Shown here: positions 54,016 to 61,882 of the stretch, one piece after another | Position numbering within the stretch: the stretch's first letter is position 1 | How the letters are laid out: each line of letters begins with the position of its first letter | DNA from: Pseudomonas sp. p1(2021b) | Lineage (GTDB): Bacteria > Pseudomonadota > Gammaproteobacteria > Pseudomonadales > Pseudomonadaceae | Direction of reading: 5' to 3' | DNA length: 64,000 nucleotides | Assembly: GCF_020151015.1 (NCBI RefSeq) | Contig: NZ_CP083746.1 | Coordinates: 3,687,001 to 3,751,000, forward strand | Notes under the pieces: generated by a model | The model's input: only the letters and a program-made list of their open reading frames with translations | Databases searched by the model: none | Told to the model about the DNA's origin: nothing | Translations under genes and position numbers: made by a program

Positions 54016-55086
54016 TCAGAAACGTTCGAAGCCGGCCTTGGCCAGTTGCAGCGGCGTACCCGCCACGTAGTCCAGGAAGCAGTGCTCGGTGTCGATACCG
54101 ACGCTGAGCAGCGTTTCCCAGCGTTCGGTATCCGGCATGGCCATGTCCGGGTGGAAGCAGATCGGTGCGCTGTCGCCTTCGGCGCCGCACATGGCCTCGG
54201 CGCGGGCGCGCAGGTCGCTGCTGCCCATCTGGCCGATCACCTGTTCCAGGTGGCCCAGGCGGCATTGGGTGTCGGCGCGGTCGGCGACCTGCTCGCCCAG
54301 GCTCAGCTGCGGGTCGAGGAAATGGTTGGTGTGCAGCAGCCAGCCGTCCTCGCGTGGCAACACCAGCGCGGTGCGCTCAGGGCTCAGCTCGATGCTCACC
54401 GCACGTGGGCTGCAGTCCTCGCGGGAGAACACGGTCAGCACGGTCGAAGCGCTGACCCGCGCCGAACGCGCCAGCTCCACGGCTTCCTCGACGCTGCTCG
54501 CATCTTCCAGCAGGCGACGGGCGATGGCATGCACCGGCACCCCGCCGCTGTCGTTGTCGCTGGTGTGGTGCAGGATGTTGAAGTGCAGGCCCAGACCTGC
54601 GCTGTTCACGCCCAGCTTGGCCAACATGCCGAACTCGCAGAACAGCTTGACCTGCATGCCGCGCTCGGTGTGCAGGCCCAGCATCAGGCCATGGGGGCAG
54701 AGGCTGTCGTGCCAGTCCCAGGTCTGCAGGGTCTGCGGTGCACGCGGACCGCGAGGTGCGTGCACGGTGGTGGAACATTCGCTGTGGCGGGTGCGAGCGG
54801 CCAGTACCTCGGTGCGTGCGTTCAGGCTCGCCAGTTGCCACAGCGGCAGGTCCGTACCACTGGCCATGCCGATCACTTCCGCCGCCAGGTTCGGGCTCCA
54901 GGCTTCCAGGGCTGCCAGGCTGTTCTCGCCGATGCGCTGCGCCTCGCGCAGCGACACGCCGACCCGAGGGAAGAAGTCCAGGTACAGCTGGGTGGTCTGG
55001 CGGATCTGCTCGGCGAAACGTTCGCCGATCTGGCGACCGCGCTCGGCGGGGTTGCGGATGTCGGTGACGAGGGTGTGGATCTTCAC
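54016..55086 (-). CDS. C45-type N-acyltransferase/autoproteolytic hydrolase
   Basis: A 356-residue protein of the acyl-CoA:6-aminopenicillanic acid acyltransferase (peptidase C45) type, an Ntn hydrolase. The self-cleavage site would be before Cys104 (TRHSECSTTVHAP), after which the WDWHDSLCPHG and GLHFNILHHTSDNDSGGVPVHAIARRLLEDASSVEEAVEL segments match the family. Members split or make amide bonds in small acyl-amino compounds. No signal peptide is seen. It is followed by the MHS transporter and preceded by a LysR gene on the same strand. Confidence 0.85.
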   Translation of the reverse strand: MKIHTLVTDIRNPAERGRQIGERFAEQIRQTTQLYLDFFPRVGVSLREAQRIGENSLAALEAWSPNLAAEVIGMASGTDLPLWQLASLNARTEVLAARTRHSECSTTVHAPRGPRAPQTLQTWDWHDSLCPHGLMLGLHTERGMQVKLFCEFGMLAKLGVNSAGLGLHFNILHHTSDNDSGGVPVHAIARRLLEDASSVEEAVELARSARVSASTVLTVFSREDCSPRAVSIELSPERTALVLPREDGWLLHTNHFLDPQLSLGEQVADRADTQCRLGHLEQVIGQMGSSDLRARAEAMCGAEGDSAPICFHPDMAMPDTERWETLLSVGIDTEHCFLDYVAGTPLQLAKAGFERF

Positions 55087-55239
55087 TGCGGGGGAACTCC
55101 TGGTACAGCGGCCTCAAGGCATCGTTGCTGTTTGGGAAAGAGTGGAATGCCTGATCAGGCGACCTCCCTTAGCCTAGCGAGCCGCCTCCCGCCGATCATC
55201 GTCACACCCCGCACAACTTTTGTGCCCAGACGGAAAAAC

Positions 55240-56169
55240 TCAGCCCCGCTCAGCCGCCTCCAGGCCCTGCCCCCGCAGGTGTTCGTGCAGCAAGGCGATG
55301 AAGGCCTGCACCTTGCGCGTATTGCGCCGGTGCGGCAGGTACAGCACATGCACCCAGGGCCCGAACGCGCTCAAGGCCCGCCAGTAGTCGGGCAGCACTT
55401 CCACCAGTTGGCCCTTGGCCAGGTAGGGGGCGGCGCACCAGGTGGGCACGAACTGCAGGCCCTGGCCATCGAGCAGGCAGGCCAGCAGGAAGTCGAAGTT
55501 GTCGCTGACCAGCTTGGGCGTGGGCTGGCGCACGCGCAGGGTCTGGCCGCCCTGCTCGATCCACCAGTAGCTGCGGTTGAGCAACGGGTGACGCAGCAGC
55601 AGCCAGTCATGCTGGGCGTAGTTCTCCAGGGTGATCGAGTCGCCGCGCCGGGCCAGGTAGTCGGGGCTGGCACAGAGGATCACGCGGTTCTCGATCAGCG
55701 GCTGGGCGATCAGTTCAGGCTGGTCGGTGGGGCCGTCGCGCAGCGACAGGTCGTAGCCGCCGTCGATCAGGTCTTCATTGGCATCGTTGAGGTTCACCTC
55801 CAGGCGCACCTGCGGGTGTTCGCGCATGAACCGGCAGCACACCTGGTTGAGAAACGCCGGGCCGAACGACGGCGGCGCGGTGATGCGCAAGGTGCCCCGC
55901 AGCTCGTGCTGCAGCTGTTCCACTTCCTCGGTCACCAGTTGCAGGTGCATCAATGCCTGGCGCGCGCCTTCCAGGTACAGGGTGCCGGCTTCGGTGAGCG
56001 CCATGCGCCGGGTGGTGCGCTCGAACAGGCGCACGCCCAGTTCGGTTTCCAGGTGGGCGACGGCCTTGGTGATGGCCGAGGGGGTCTTGCCCAACTGCTC
56101 GGCGGCACGGCTGAAGCTGCCGTGCTCGGCGGCGGCGACGAAAATGGTCAGGGCCGTCATTTTGTCCAT
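55240..56169 (-). CDS. LysR family transcriptional regulator
   Basis: A 309-residue LTTR of the CrgA/DsdC-like long-HTH group: MDKMTALTIFVAAAEHGSFSRAAEQLGKTPSAITKAVAHLETELGVRLFERTTRRMALTEAG, then an effector domain (GTLRITAPPSFGPAFLNQVCCRFMREHPQV). The ATG at 56169 follows AGGAAG; the longer frame runs through non-coding sequence. It lies divergent from the amidohydrolase gene (245 bp) and upstream of the C45-MFS pair, so either may be controlled. Confidence 0.9.
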   Translation of the reverse strand: MDKMTALTIFVAAAEHGSFSRAAEQLGKTPSAITKAVAHLETELGVRLFERTTRRMALTEAGTLYLEGARQALMHLQLVTEEVEQLQHELRGTLRITAPPSFGPAFLNQVCCRFMREHPQVRLEVNLNDANEDLIDGGYDLSLRDGPTDQPELIAQPLIENRVILCASPDYLARRGDSITLENYAQHDWLLLRHPLLNRSYWWIEQGGQTLRVRQPTPKLVSDNFDFLLACLLDGQGLQFVPTWCAAPYLAKGQLVEVLPDYWRALSAFGPWVHVLYLPHRRNTRKVQAFIALLHEHLRGQGLEAAERG

Positions 56170-56413
56170 GGTTTCTTCCTGTTCGGCACAAGCGAGGCAA
56201 TGCGAAGGCGCGGCGAGTATCTGCGCCTTTTCATCAAACCGGCAAATGCCGCGCGATTTGAATAGGCACCGGCATGCCTGGGCTTTGCACCACGGCAATC
56301 ATAGGCGACGGATTATTTCCCCAGCGCGAAAAAAGTTGTGCCTGCCGTCGCATTTAATCGCCCTTGCGCCTTGGCTAGGCTGCGGCCCCATCACAACAAG
56401 AACGAGGCATCGA

Positions 56414-58135
56414 ATGAAGCAGCTCCTGAAGATGGCGATCAGCGCGGGCCTGGCCTGCACCGCCCTGCCGGGCTTCGCGGCGGTCGACGTGATCCTGCAC
56501 AACGCCAAGGTCTATACCGCCGAACCCGGCCAGCCATTGCAGCAGGCCGTGGCGGTCGAGGGCGAGAAGATCGTCGCGGTGGGCTCCGATCAGGCCGTGC
56601 TGCGCCTGAAGGCCAACGGTACGCAGGTGATCGACCTGGGCGGCAAGGTGCTGATGCCGGGCATGCTCGACTCCCACTCCCACGCCATCAAGGGCGGCCT
56701 GCAGTTGGAACTGGCCAACCTGGCCGGCGAGCAGCTGCCCCTCGACGAGCTGGAGCAGCGCCTGCGCCAGTGGCGCCAGGATGGCAAGGCGGTACGTGGC
56801 GAATTCCTCTCCGTCGGTGGCGTGCCGGGCACCTACTGGGACGACATCCCGGCCCTGGAGCAACGCTTCAACCATGGCGAATGGGCCGGGCAGCCGATCC
56901 TCCTGGCGGCCAACGACATGCACACCGGCTGGGCCAACCAGGCCATGCTCGAGCGCGCCGGGATCGATGCCGAGACCCTCGCGGCGCTGCCCGCCGAGGC
57001 ACGCAACACCATCGGCCAGCACCCGGACGGTACCCCGAACGGCTTTCTCGCCGACGCCAGCTACTACCCGGTGACCGACCTGCTGCCGCCGCTGAGCCAT
57101 GACACCCTGATGACCGCCGGGCGCATGGCCCTGGACTACAACAAGCAGCTGGGCATCACCGGCTGGATGGACCCATTGGCCAACGAACTGCCAGGGGCCG
57201 ACGTCAACAACGATTCGCTGGGCGTGCTGCCAGTCTACAAGGCCCTTTCCGAGCGCGGCAAGCTGACCGCCCACGTCGCCGCCCTGCTGATGGCCGACTC
57301 CAAGGCGCGCCCTGCCGACCTGGACGAGCTGGACAAGGTGCGCCAGCAGTTTCTTGGCGTAGAAAACCTCACCCTGCCGGGCATCAAGGTGTTCGCCGAC
57401 GGCGTTGCCGAGGCCCCGGCACAGACCGCAGCCATGCTCGAACCTTACAAGAACTCCGGGCAGAACGGCGAACTGCTGCTGGACCCGAAACACTTCGGCG
57501 AGCTGGTCAGCGCCGCCGATGCCCGCGGCTGGCTGGTGCACGTGCACGCCATCGGCGACCGCGCCGTGCGCGAGGCGCTCAACGGTGTGGAGCAGGCTCG
57601 GCGCGAGCGCCACAGCGGCATCCCCCACTCCATCACCCATTTGCAGATGGTCAACCCGAAGGAATACGCCCGCTTCAAGGGCCTGGACGTGATCGCTTCG
57701 ATGCAGCTGTACTGGGCCAGCGCCGACGAGAACAACCTCGACCTGGTCAAGCCGTATGTCGACGCCATGGCCTTCATGCATACCTTCCCGGCCCGGTCGC
57801 TGTTGAAGAACGGTGCGACCATCGCCGGGGCCAGCGATTGGCCGATCACCACGCCGGAGCCGTGGAAGGCGATCTACCAGGCGATCAGCCGCAAGGGCCC
57901 CAAGGGTGTGCTCAACGCCGAAGAGGCCATCGACCGCGAAACCATGTTCCAGGCCTACACCCTCAATGCCGCGCGGGCCATGCGCCTGGAACAGCAGGTC
58001 GGCTCGCTCAAGGTCGGCAAGCAGGCGGACATGATCGTCCTCGACCGCGACGTGCTCACCGTCGAGCCTGAAGCACTGCGTGACACCCAGGTGCTGCAGA
58101 CCTGGTTCGCCGGCAAGCAGATCTACGCGCGCTGA
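56414..58135 (+). CDS. Exported amidohydrolase (YtcJ-like)
   Basis: A 573-residue metal-dependent hydrolase with a signal peptide (MKQLLKMAISAGLACTALPGFA). The amidohydrolase 3 layout is clear: DVILHNAKVYTAEPGQPLQQAVAVEGEKIVAVGSD, then the metal motif GMLDSHSHAIKGG, a VHVHAIGDRAVREALN segment and the final AGASDWPITTPEPWKAIYQAISRKGPKGVLNAEEAIDRETMFQAYTLNAARAMRLE. Substrates of these enzymes are unknown amides or imides. Export to the periplasm is less usual. The start at 56414 is chosen because it begins the signal peptide. Confidence 0.88.
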   Translation: MKQLLKMAISAGLACTALPGFAAVDVILHNAKVYTAEPGQPLQQAVAVEGEKIVAVGSDQAVLRLKANGTQVIDLGGKVLMPGMLDSHSHAIKGGLQLELANLAGEQLPLDELEQRLRQWRQDGKAVRGEFLSVGGVPGTYWDDIPALEQRFNHGEWAGQPILLAANDMHTGWANQAMLERAGIDAETLAALPAEARNTIGQHPDGTPNGFLADASYYPVTDLLPPLSHDTLMTAGRMALDYNKQLGITGWMDPLANELPGADVNNDSLGVLPVYKALSERGKLTAHVAALLMADSKARPADLDELDKVRQQFLGVENLTLPGIKVFADGVAEAPAQTAAMLEPYKNSGQNGELLLDPKHFGELVSAADARGWLVHVHAIGDRAVREALNGVEQARRERHSGIPHSITHLQMVNPKEYARFKGLDVIASMQLYWASADENNLDLVKPYVDAMAFMHTFPARSLLKNGATIAGASDWPITTPEPWKAIYQAISRKGPKGVLNAEEAIDRETMFQAYTLNAARAMRLEQQVGSLKVGKQADMIVLDRDVLTVEPEALRDTQVLQTWFAGKQIYAR

Positions 58136-58145
58136 TCGCTTCGCG

Positions 58146-58312
58146 GCCCCTGTGGGAGCGGGCTTGTCCCGCGATCAAGGGCGAAGCCCTTGCCAGGCGG
58201 GATACCGGGCCCGGCCTAATCGCGGGACAAGCCCGCTCCCACAAAGGGCCTGCAAACCCAAATAGTTATGCGTTGCTCTATGAGAGCGGGCTTGTCCCAC
58301 GATAGCGCCCGC
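58146..58312. repeat. Composite intergenic repeat (copy 5)
   Basis: Two facing REP cores of the TTGTCCCGCGAT type flank the CAAGGGCGAAGCCCTTG hairpin. A modified core AGTTATGCGTTGCTCTATGAGAGC follows, joined to another REP core. The order of units differs from copies 1 to 4. Confidence 0.85.
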
Positions 58313-58353
58313 CCTGCCATATCCCACACAAAAACAATAACGGAAACCCTCGA

Positions 58354-59079
58354 ATGCGCCCACGCACCCTCATCGCAGGCGGCCTGCTGGCCTGTGCCCC
58401 GCTCGCCCACGCCATCGACCTCGACGACGACTTCAGCCTCGAAGCCAAGGTCGGGATCTTCAGCGACTACCGTACCCGCGGCATCTCCCAGACCCAGAAC
58501 GACCCGGCCCTGCAAGGCTCGCTGACCCTGGCCCACAGCAGCGGCCTGTACGCCGGGATCTGGAGCTCCAACGTCGACTTCGGCTTCGGCAGCCGCACCC
58601 GCCAGGAACTGGACTACTACGCCGGCTACTTCTGGCAGATCAGCGACGATGTCACCCTCGACACCTCGTACATCAAGTACGTCTACCCGCGCCAGGGCAA
58701 CTTCAACTACGGCGAATACCATGCCGAACTGCGTGCCTGGGGTGTGCTGCTGGGCGGCAACTACTCGGACGACTTCAATGGCGACCAGTCGATGCTCTAC
58801 AGCTATGTCGGCTATGGCACCCTGCTGCCCCATGACATCGGCCTTCAGGTGCGCTATGGGCGCAACGACTACAAGGACCCGAGCTGGTTCGCCAACGACG
58901 GCAGCAGCCGCAACGCCTACCACGAATGGGAAGTGGAACTGAGCCGCACGATGCTGTCGCTGGACTGGTCACTCAGCTACATCGACACCGACCTGTCCCA
59001 GGCAGAATGTGCCAGCTACCTCGGCTTCAAGGACGTCTGCTCGGCCACGGTGGTGGCCGCGGTCAGCAAAGCGTTCTGA
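58354..59079 (+). CDS. TorF-family outer membrane protein
   Basis: A 241-residue beta-barrel of the TIGR02001/TorF type. Signal peptide MRPRTLIAGGLLACAPLAHA, then EAKVGIFSDYRTRGISQTQNDPALQGSLTLAHSSGLYAGIWSSNVDFG, a hallmark of the family, repeated aromatic strands and a C-terminal Phe (SKAF) as in outer-membrane proteins. Its role is unknown. The REP that follows is interrupted by the IS element. Confidence 0.88.
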   Translation: MRPRTLIAGGLLACAPLAHAIDLDDDFSLEAKVGIFSDYRTRGISQTQNDPALQGSLTLAHSSGLYAGIWSSNVDFGFGSRTRQELDYYAGYFWQISDDVTLDTSYIKYVYPRQGNFNYGEYHAELRAWGVLLGGNYSDDFNGDQSMLYSYVGYGTLLPHDIGLQVRYGRNDYKDPSWFANDGSSRNAYHEWEVELSRTMLSLDWSLSYIDTDLSQAECASYLGFKDVCSATVVAAVSKAF

Positions 59080-59128
59080 TTGGCCGCTGCGCGGCACAAG
59101 GCCGCTCCTATCGGCTTTGTAGGAGATT

Positions 59129-60091
59129 CTATGGTTGTGGGCAAGCATTTTTAGCTGTTCTGGTGACGTATTCGCCCTGACTCTTCAATAGGGCGAATGC
59201 GACTCTGGCGAGCTTCCTGGCCAAGATCACCAGGGCCTCGGTAGTAGCCTTACCTTTGCTCCTGTGGTGTGCATACACCTCTTTCCAGGCCACTGATCGA
59301 CTAGCCGACATTGCCGCATTGTGCAGAAGGCGTCGTATCTCAGAGCAGCCCCGCTTGGTGAGCCGCCGACGGCCGGTTTTTTGCCCGGAGTCAGAGATTT
59401 GCAAGTCCATGCCCAAGAAAGCGATGAATGAATCACCATTCTTGAAGTCCCCCCGGATAAACGCTGTCACCAACCCCACAGCGGTCAAAAATCCGATGCC
59501 TTCTATCTTTTGGCAGCGGGCGACCTGCTCGCTTAATCCGGCTTCGCGCACCAACTCCTTGAGCTTTTTCTGAAGCAGTACATCGAGTTTCTCCATGTTC
59601 TTGGCAAAGGATTTGAACACGGTCTCAAGGCTTCTTTCATTGGACCAGCTTTGCATCAAGGCGGTGCGTGCCGAGACCAGCGAGGCGCGGCGACGCAGAA
59701 GGCTCTGGAGCTTGCCGTAGACGGCTGGAGGTGGGCTCCAGGGACGTAGTCCACTGCCTTCGCGGGAAAGATAGCGAGAGAGTAGATAAGCGTCAGAGGC
59801 GTCCGTCTTCACCCGACCACCGACGCTCTTTCGATAGTTACTGAGCTGGAAGCCATCGACCACGTAGACTGCAAAGCCTTTTTCATAAGCCATCTCCACC
59901 AGGTCGAGATGGTAGGTATTCGTTGCTTCGACGCAGATAGCGGTATTGGCGGGTTGTTGTCCCAGCCATTTTTTGATTTCGGGTTTGGTATTTTTCAGCG
60001 AGGACTGTTCATCACGGTCTTCGAAATGGACAACCAATTCGACTTTGGCCACATCCACACCAATGATGAATTGGCTTACCTGCATTGCCAT
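59129..60091 (-). CDS. IS110-family DEDD transposase
   Basis: A 320-residue recombinase. The RuvC-like DEDD residues can be placed at Asp13 (GVDVAK), Glu55 (CVEATN), Asp97 and Asp100 (GGRVKTDASDAYLL). The C-terminal Tnp_20 domain has the probable serine nucleophile Ser235 in ISDSGQKTGRRRLTKRGCSEIRRLLHNAAMSA. The best start is ATG 60091 (GGGAG eight bases upstream); GTG 60106 and ATG 60085 are also in frame. The protein uses an RNA guide in related elements. It looks intact. Confidence 0.92.
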   Translation of the reverse strand: MAMQVSQFIIGVDVAKVELVVHFEDRDEQSSLKNTKPEIKKWLGQQPANTAICVEATNTYHLDLVEMAYEKGFAVYVVDGFQLSNYRKSVGGRVKTDASDAYLLSRYLSREGSGLRPWSPPPAVYGKLQSLLRRRASLVSARTALMQSWSNERSLETVFKSFAKNMEKLDVLLQKKLKELVREAGLSEQVARCQKIEGIGFLTAVGLVTAFIRGDFKNGDSFIAFLGMDLQISDSGQKTGRRRLTKRGCSEIRRLLHNAAMSASRSVAWKEVYAHHRSKGKATTEALVILARKLARVAFALLKSQGEYVTRTAKNACPQP

Positions 60092-60297
60092 TGGCCACAC
60101 TCCCACGTATGGTTTTTCTGCTTGGAGGGGTTTTCACCAAGAGGCGCTGGCTTGCTTCTATCGTCGCTTGCAAACGATGCATTCTTTATCGGCGCTTTGG
60201 TGAAGGGGTGGGGCGATGTCTCCCACGGTCTGTACTGCGGCTAACAGTCAGAATCGGCTTTTTCGTCCCACCACCCCTTCAAGTATCACCATACAAG
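60092..60297 (-). ncRNA. Candidate bridge RNA / non-coding end of the IS110 element
   Basis: The ~206-bp stretch upstream of the transposase has no coding potential, the place where IS110-group elements encode their bridge RNA. A 10-bp stem can form between GAAGGGGTGG (60202-60211) and CCACCCCTTC (60271-60280) around a 59-base loop. A smaller dyad (ATCGT..ACGAT) is present near 60160-60180. The minus strand carries CGTGGGAG twice, similar to the TGTGGGAG of the REPs. The RNA itself is inferred from the family only. Confidence 0.5.
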
Positions 60298-60333
60298 CGG
60301 CCTTGTGCCGCGAAAGGGCTGCACAGCAGCCCC

Positions 60334-60963
60334 TCATATGAGTTGCGGCTCACCTGGCGCCTTGAGCGAAAACCGGCATACCGCCCCACCACGCAACATG
60401 CACTCCTGGTGCACCGCCTCCCCCCCGCCCAACGCTCCGATCAACGCCAGGTCCAGCTCGCAGACCACCGGGTGGGCCTTGGCCAGGTGATGGAACACGC
60501 AGTTGTGGGCCACGATCTCAGGCTCGCCGGACGACCGAAAGAATACCTGCGCCTCGTAGCCGGCATTGTTCATGTGCTCGACGATGCGCGCCTCGTCGAC
60601 CACCTTCTGCTCCATGTCCTCGGCCAACTTGCGCCCAAGGTTGCGCATCAGCGCCAACAGCGCGTCCTGGCCGATCAGCCCGGCGACTTGGTCGATCAGC
60701 AGGTTCGCCAATAGCGGATACTGCCGTGGAAACAGCTCCCGGGCGCGGTCGGTGAGCTGGTGCAGCTGCTCCGGGCGCCGCCCGGTAGGCCGGGTGGCGC
60801 CGCGTTGGACCAGGCCGTCACGCTCCAGCGCCGCCAGGTGCTGGCGCACCGCGGTGCGGGTGACCGCCAGGGCCTGCGACAGCTCGTCGATGCTCATGCC
60901 TCCAGGCTGGTAGAGCAACGCGTTGAGCAGGTCCTGCTGAGTACGGCCCAAGCCTTCGAGCAT
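60334..60963 (-). CDS. SufR-like winged-helix regulator with four cysteines
   Basis: A 209-residue protein with an N-terminal HTH (QQDLLNALLYQPGGMSIDELSQALAVTRTAVRQHLAALERDGLVQRG) and a C-terminal domain with cysteines at 155, 168, 188 and 196 (C-x12-C-x19-C-x7-C). SufR regulators bind an Fe-S cluster with a similar set (C-x12-C first pair), so this may sense cluster supply or redox state. The spacing of the last cysteines is not the usual cyanobacterial one. The ATG follows AGGAGG. It is co-directional with the upstream secreted-protein gene (16-bp gap). Confidence 0.82.
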   Translation of the reverse strand: MLEGLGRTQQDLLNALLYQPGGMSIDELSQALAVTRTAVRQHLAALERDGLVQRGATRPTGRRPEQLHQLTDRARELFPRQYPLLANLLIDQVAGLIGQDALLALMRNLGRKLAEDMEQKVVDEARIVEHMNNAGYEAQVFFRSSGEPEIVAHNCVFHHLAKAHPVVCELDLALIGALGGGEAVHQECMLRGGAVCRFSLKAPGEPQLI

Positions 60964-60979
60964 CGGGTTGCCTCCTTGT

Positions 60980-61612
60980 TCAGAACTTGTCCGGGAACTG
61001 CTTGACCAGCGCGCCGGCCAAGGCATCGGCCAAGGCCTGCATATGCTGGCGCATCATCTGCCAGGTCTGCGCCTCGCCGGCATAGTCACCGGCGGCGAAC
61101 TGGTCGATCTGCGACAGGTGATGCCCGCCGTGGGCGGTGAGCATCGACAGCAGGGTCTGCTCCGGCAGGTAGGGGTTGGCCTTGGCCAGGAAGGCAGACA
61201 ACGCCTTGGCATTGCTCGACAGCTCGTTGACGGCCGTTTGCTTGCCGGCCTTGTCCTTGGCCACGGTCGCGTCGCTGTAGTGTTTCACGGCGCCCCAGTG
61301 CCCGGCCAGCAGCTTGAGCAACTGGTCGGCGGCGGGCTGGCCGTACAGCGGGGCGATGCTGTTGGCGATGGTGGTGGCATTGCCCACCACCTGCTTGGCG
61401 GCGACCTCGGCTTGCTTGTGGTTACCCGCCTGGTTGGCCATGGCGTAGTTCCTGACCCAGAACACATGCTCGACCCAGAGGTCGCGCAGGGCCAGGCGCG
61501 TGGTCAGCGCCGCGGAGTCGGTGGTGGGAGAAGCAGCGGGGGCAGAAGTTTGGCTCCAGGCTGGCTGGGCGCACAGGGCCAGTAGCAGCAAGGCGGCGAT
61601 CTTGAGATTCAT
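60980..61612 (-). CDS. Exported helical protein of unknown function
   Basis: A 210-residue protein with a signal peptide (LKIAALLLLALCAQPAWSQ) and a largely helical body. LALRDLWVEHVFWVRNYAMANQAG, NATTIANSIAPLYGQPAADQLLKLLAGHWGAVKHYSDA and MLTAHGGHHLSQIDQFAAGDY hold several histidines on helices, as in four-helix bundle metal proteins. I recognise a bacterial family but not its function. It precedes the four-cysteine regulator, with which it probably forms a unit. Confidence 0.72.
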   Translation of the reverse strand: MNLKIAALLLLALCAQPAWSQTSAPAASPTTDSAALTTRLALRDLWVEHVFWVRNYAMANQAGNHKQAEVAAKQVVGNATTIANSIAPLYGQPAADQLLKLLAGHWGAVKHYSDATVAKDKAGKQTAVNELSSNAKALSAFLAKANPYLPEQTLLSMLTAHGGHHLSQIDQFAAGDYAGEAQTWQMMRQHMQALADALAGALVKQFPDKF

Positions 61613-61724
61613 GGCAGCACCCTCGGGTGGGATTGGACTGACAAGAATAATTTAAGCATCAAAATATGTTTTTATTAGTGGCTGCCTGAGATTCCGATCA
61701 ATGGTCTTACCGACCTGCGCGCTT

Positions 61725-61865
61725 TCCCCTGTAGGAGCGGGCTTGCCCCGCGATCGGCTGCGCAGCAGCCGCGAACCAGGCAGCGTTGTGTCTGCCTGGT
61801 CTATCGACGTGGCAGGTTTTACGGCTGCTGCGCAGCCGATCGCGGGACAAGCCCGCTCCTACAGA
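61725..61865. repeat. Facing REP pair with nested hairpins
   Basis: TGTAGGAGCGGGCTTGCCCCGCGATCG and its complement enclose GGCTGCGCAGCAGCC-type hairpins on each side. It lies between the secreted-protein gene and the chemoreceptor gene. Confidence 0.8.
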
Positions 61866-61882
61866 AACAGTCGTGTGCTCTT

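Larger units (their letters stand above)
59125..60297 (-). mobile_element. IS110-family insertion sequence in a REP element
   Basis: A ~1.17-kb element with a single transposase gene and no terminal inverted repeats that I can see, as usual for IS110. The left flank (GCGGCACAAGGCCGCTCC then TTTGTAGGAG) and right flank (CGGCCTTGTGCCGCGAAAGG) are the two halves of one facing REP pair, like the intact pair at 52530-52618. The limits given are those at which the REP sequence stops and starts again, so they may be off by a few bases. Confidence 0.85.

Noticed and set aside
53884..56265. Plus-strand 793-codon frame opposite the C45 and LysR genes
   Set aside because: Shadow; the minus strand holds proteins with clear family motifs.
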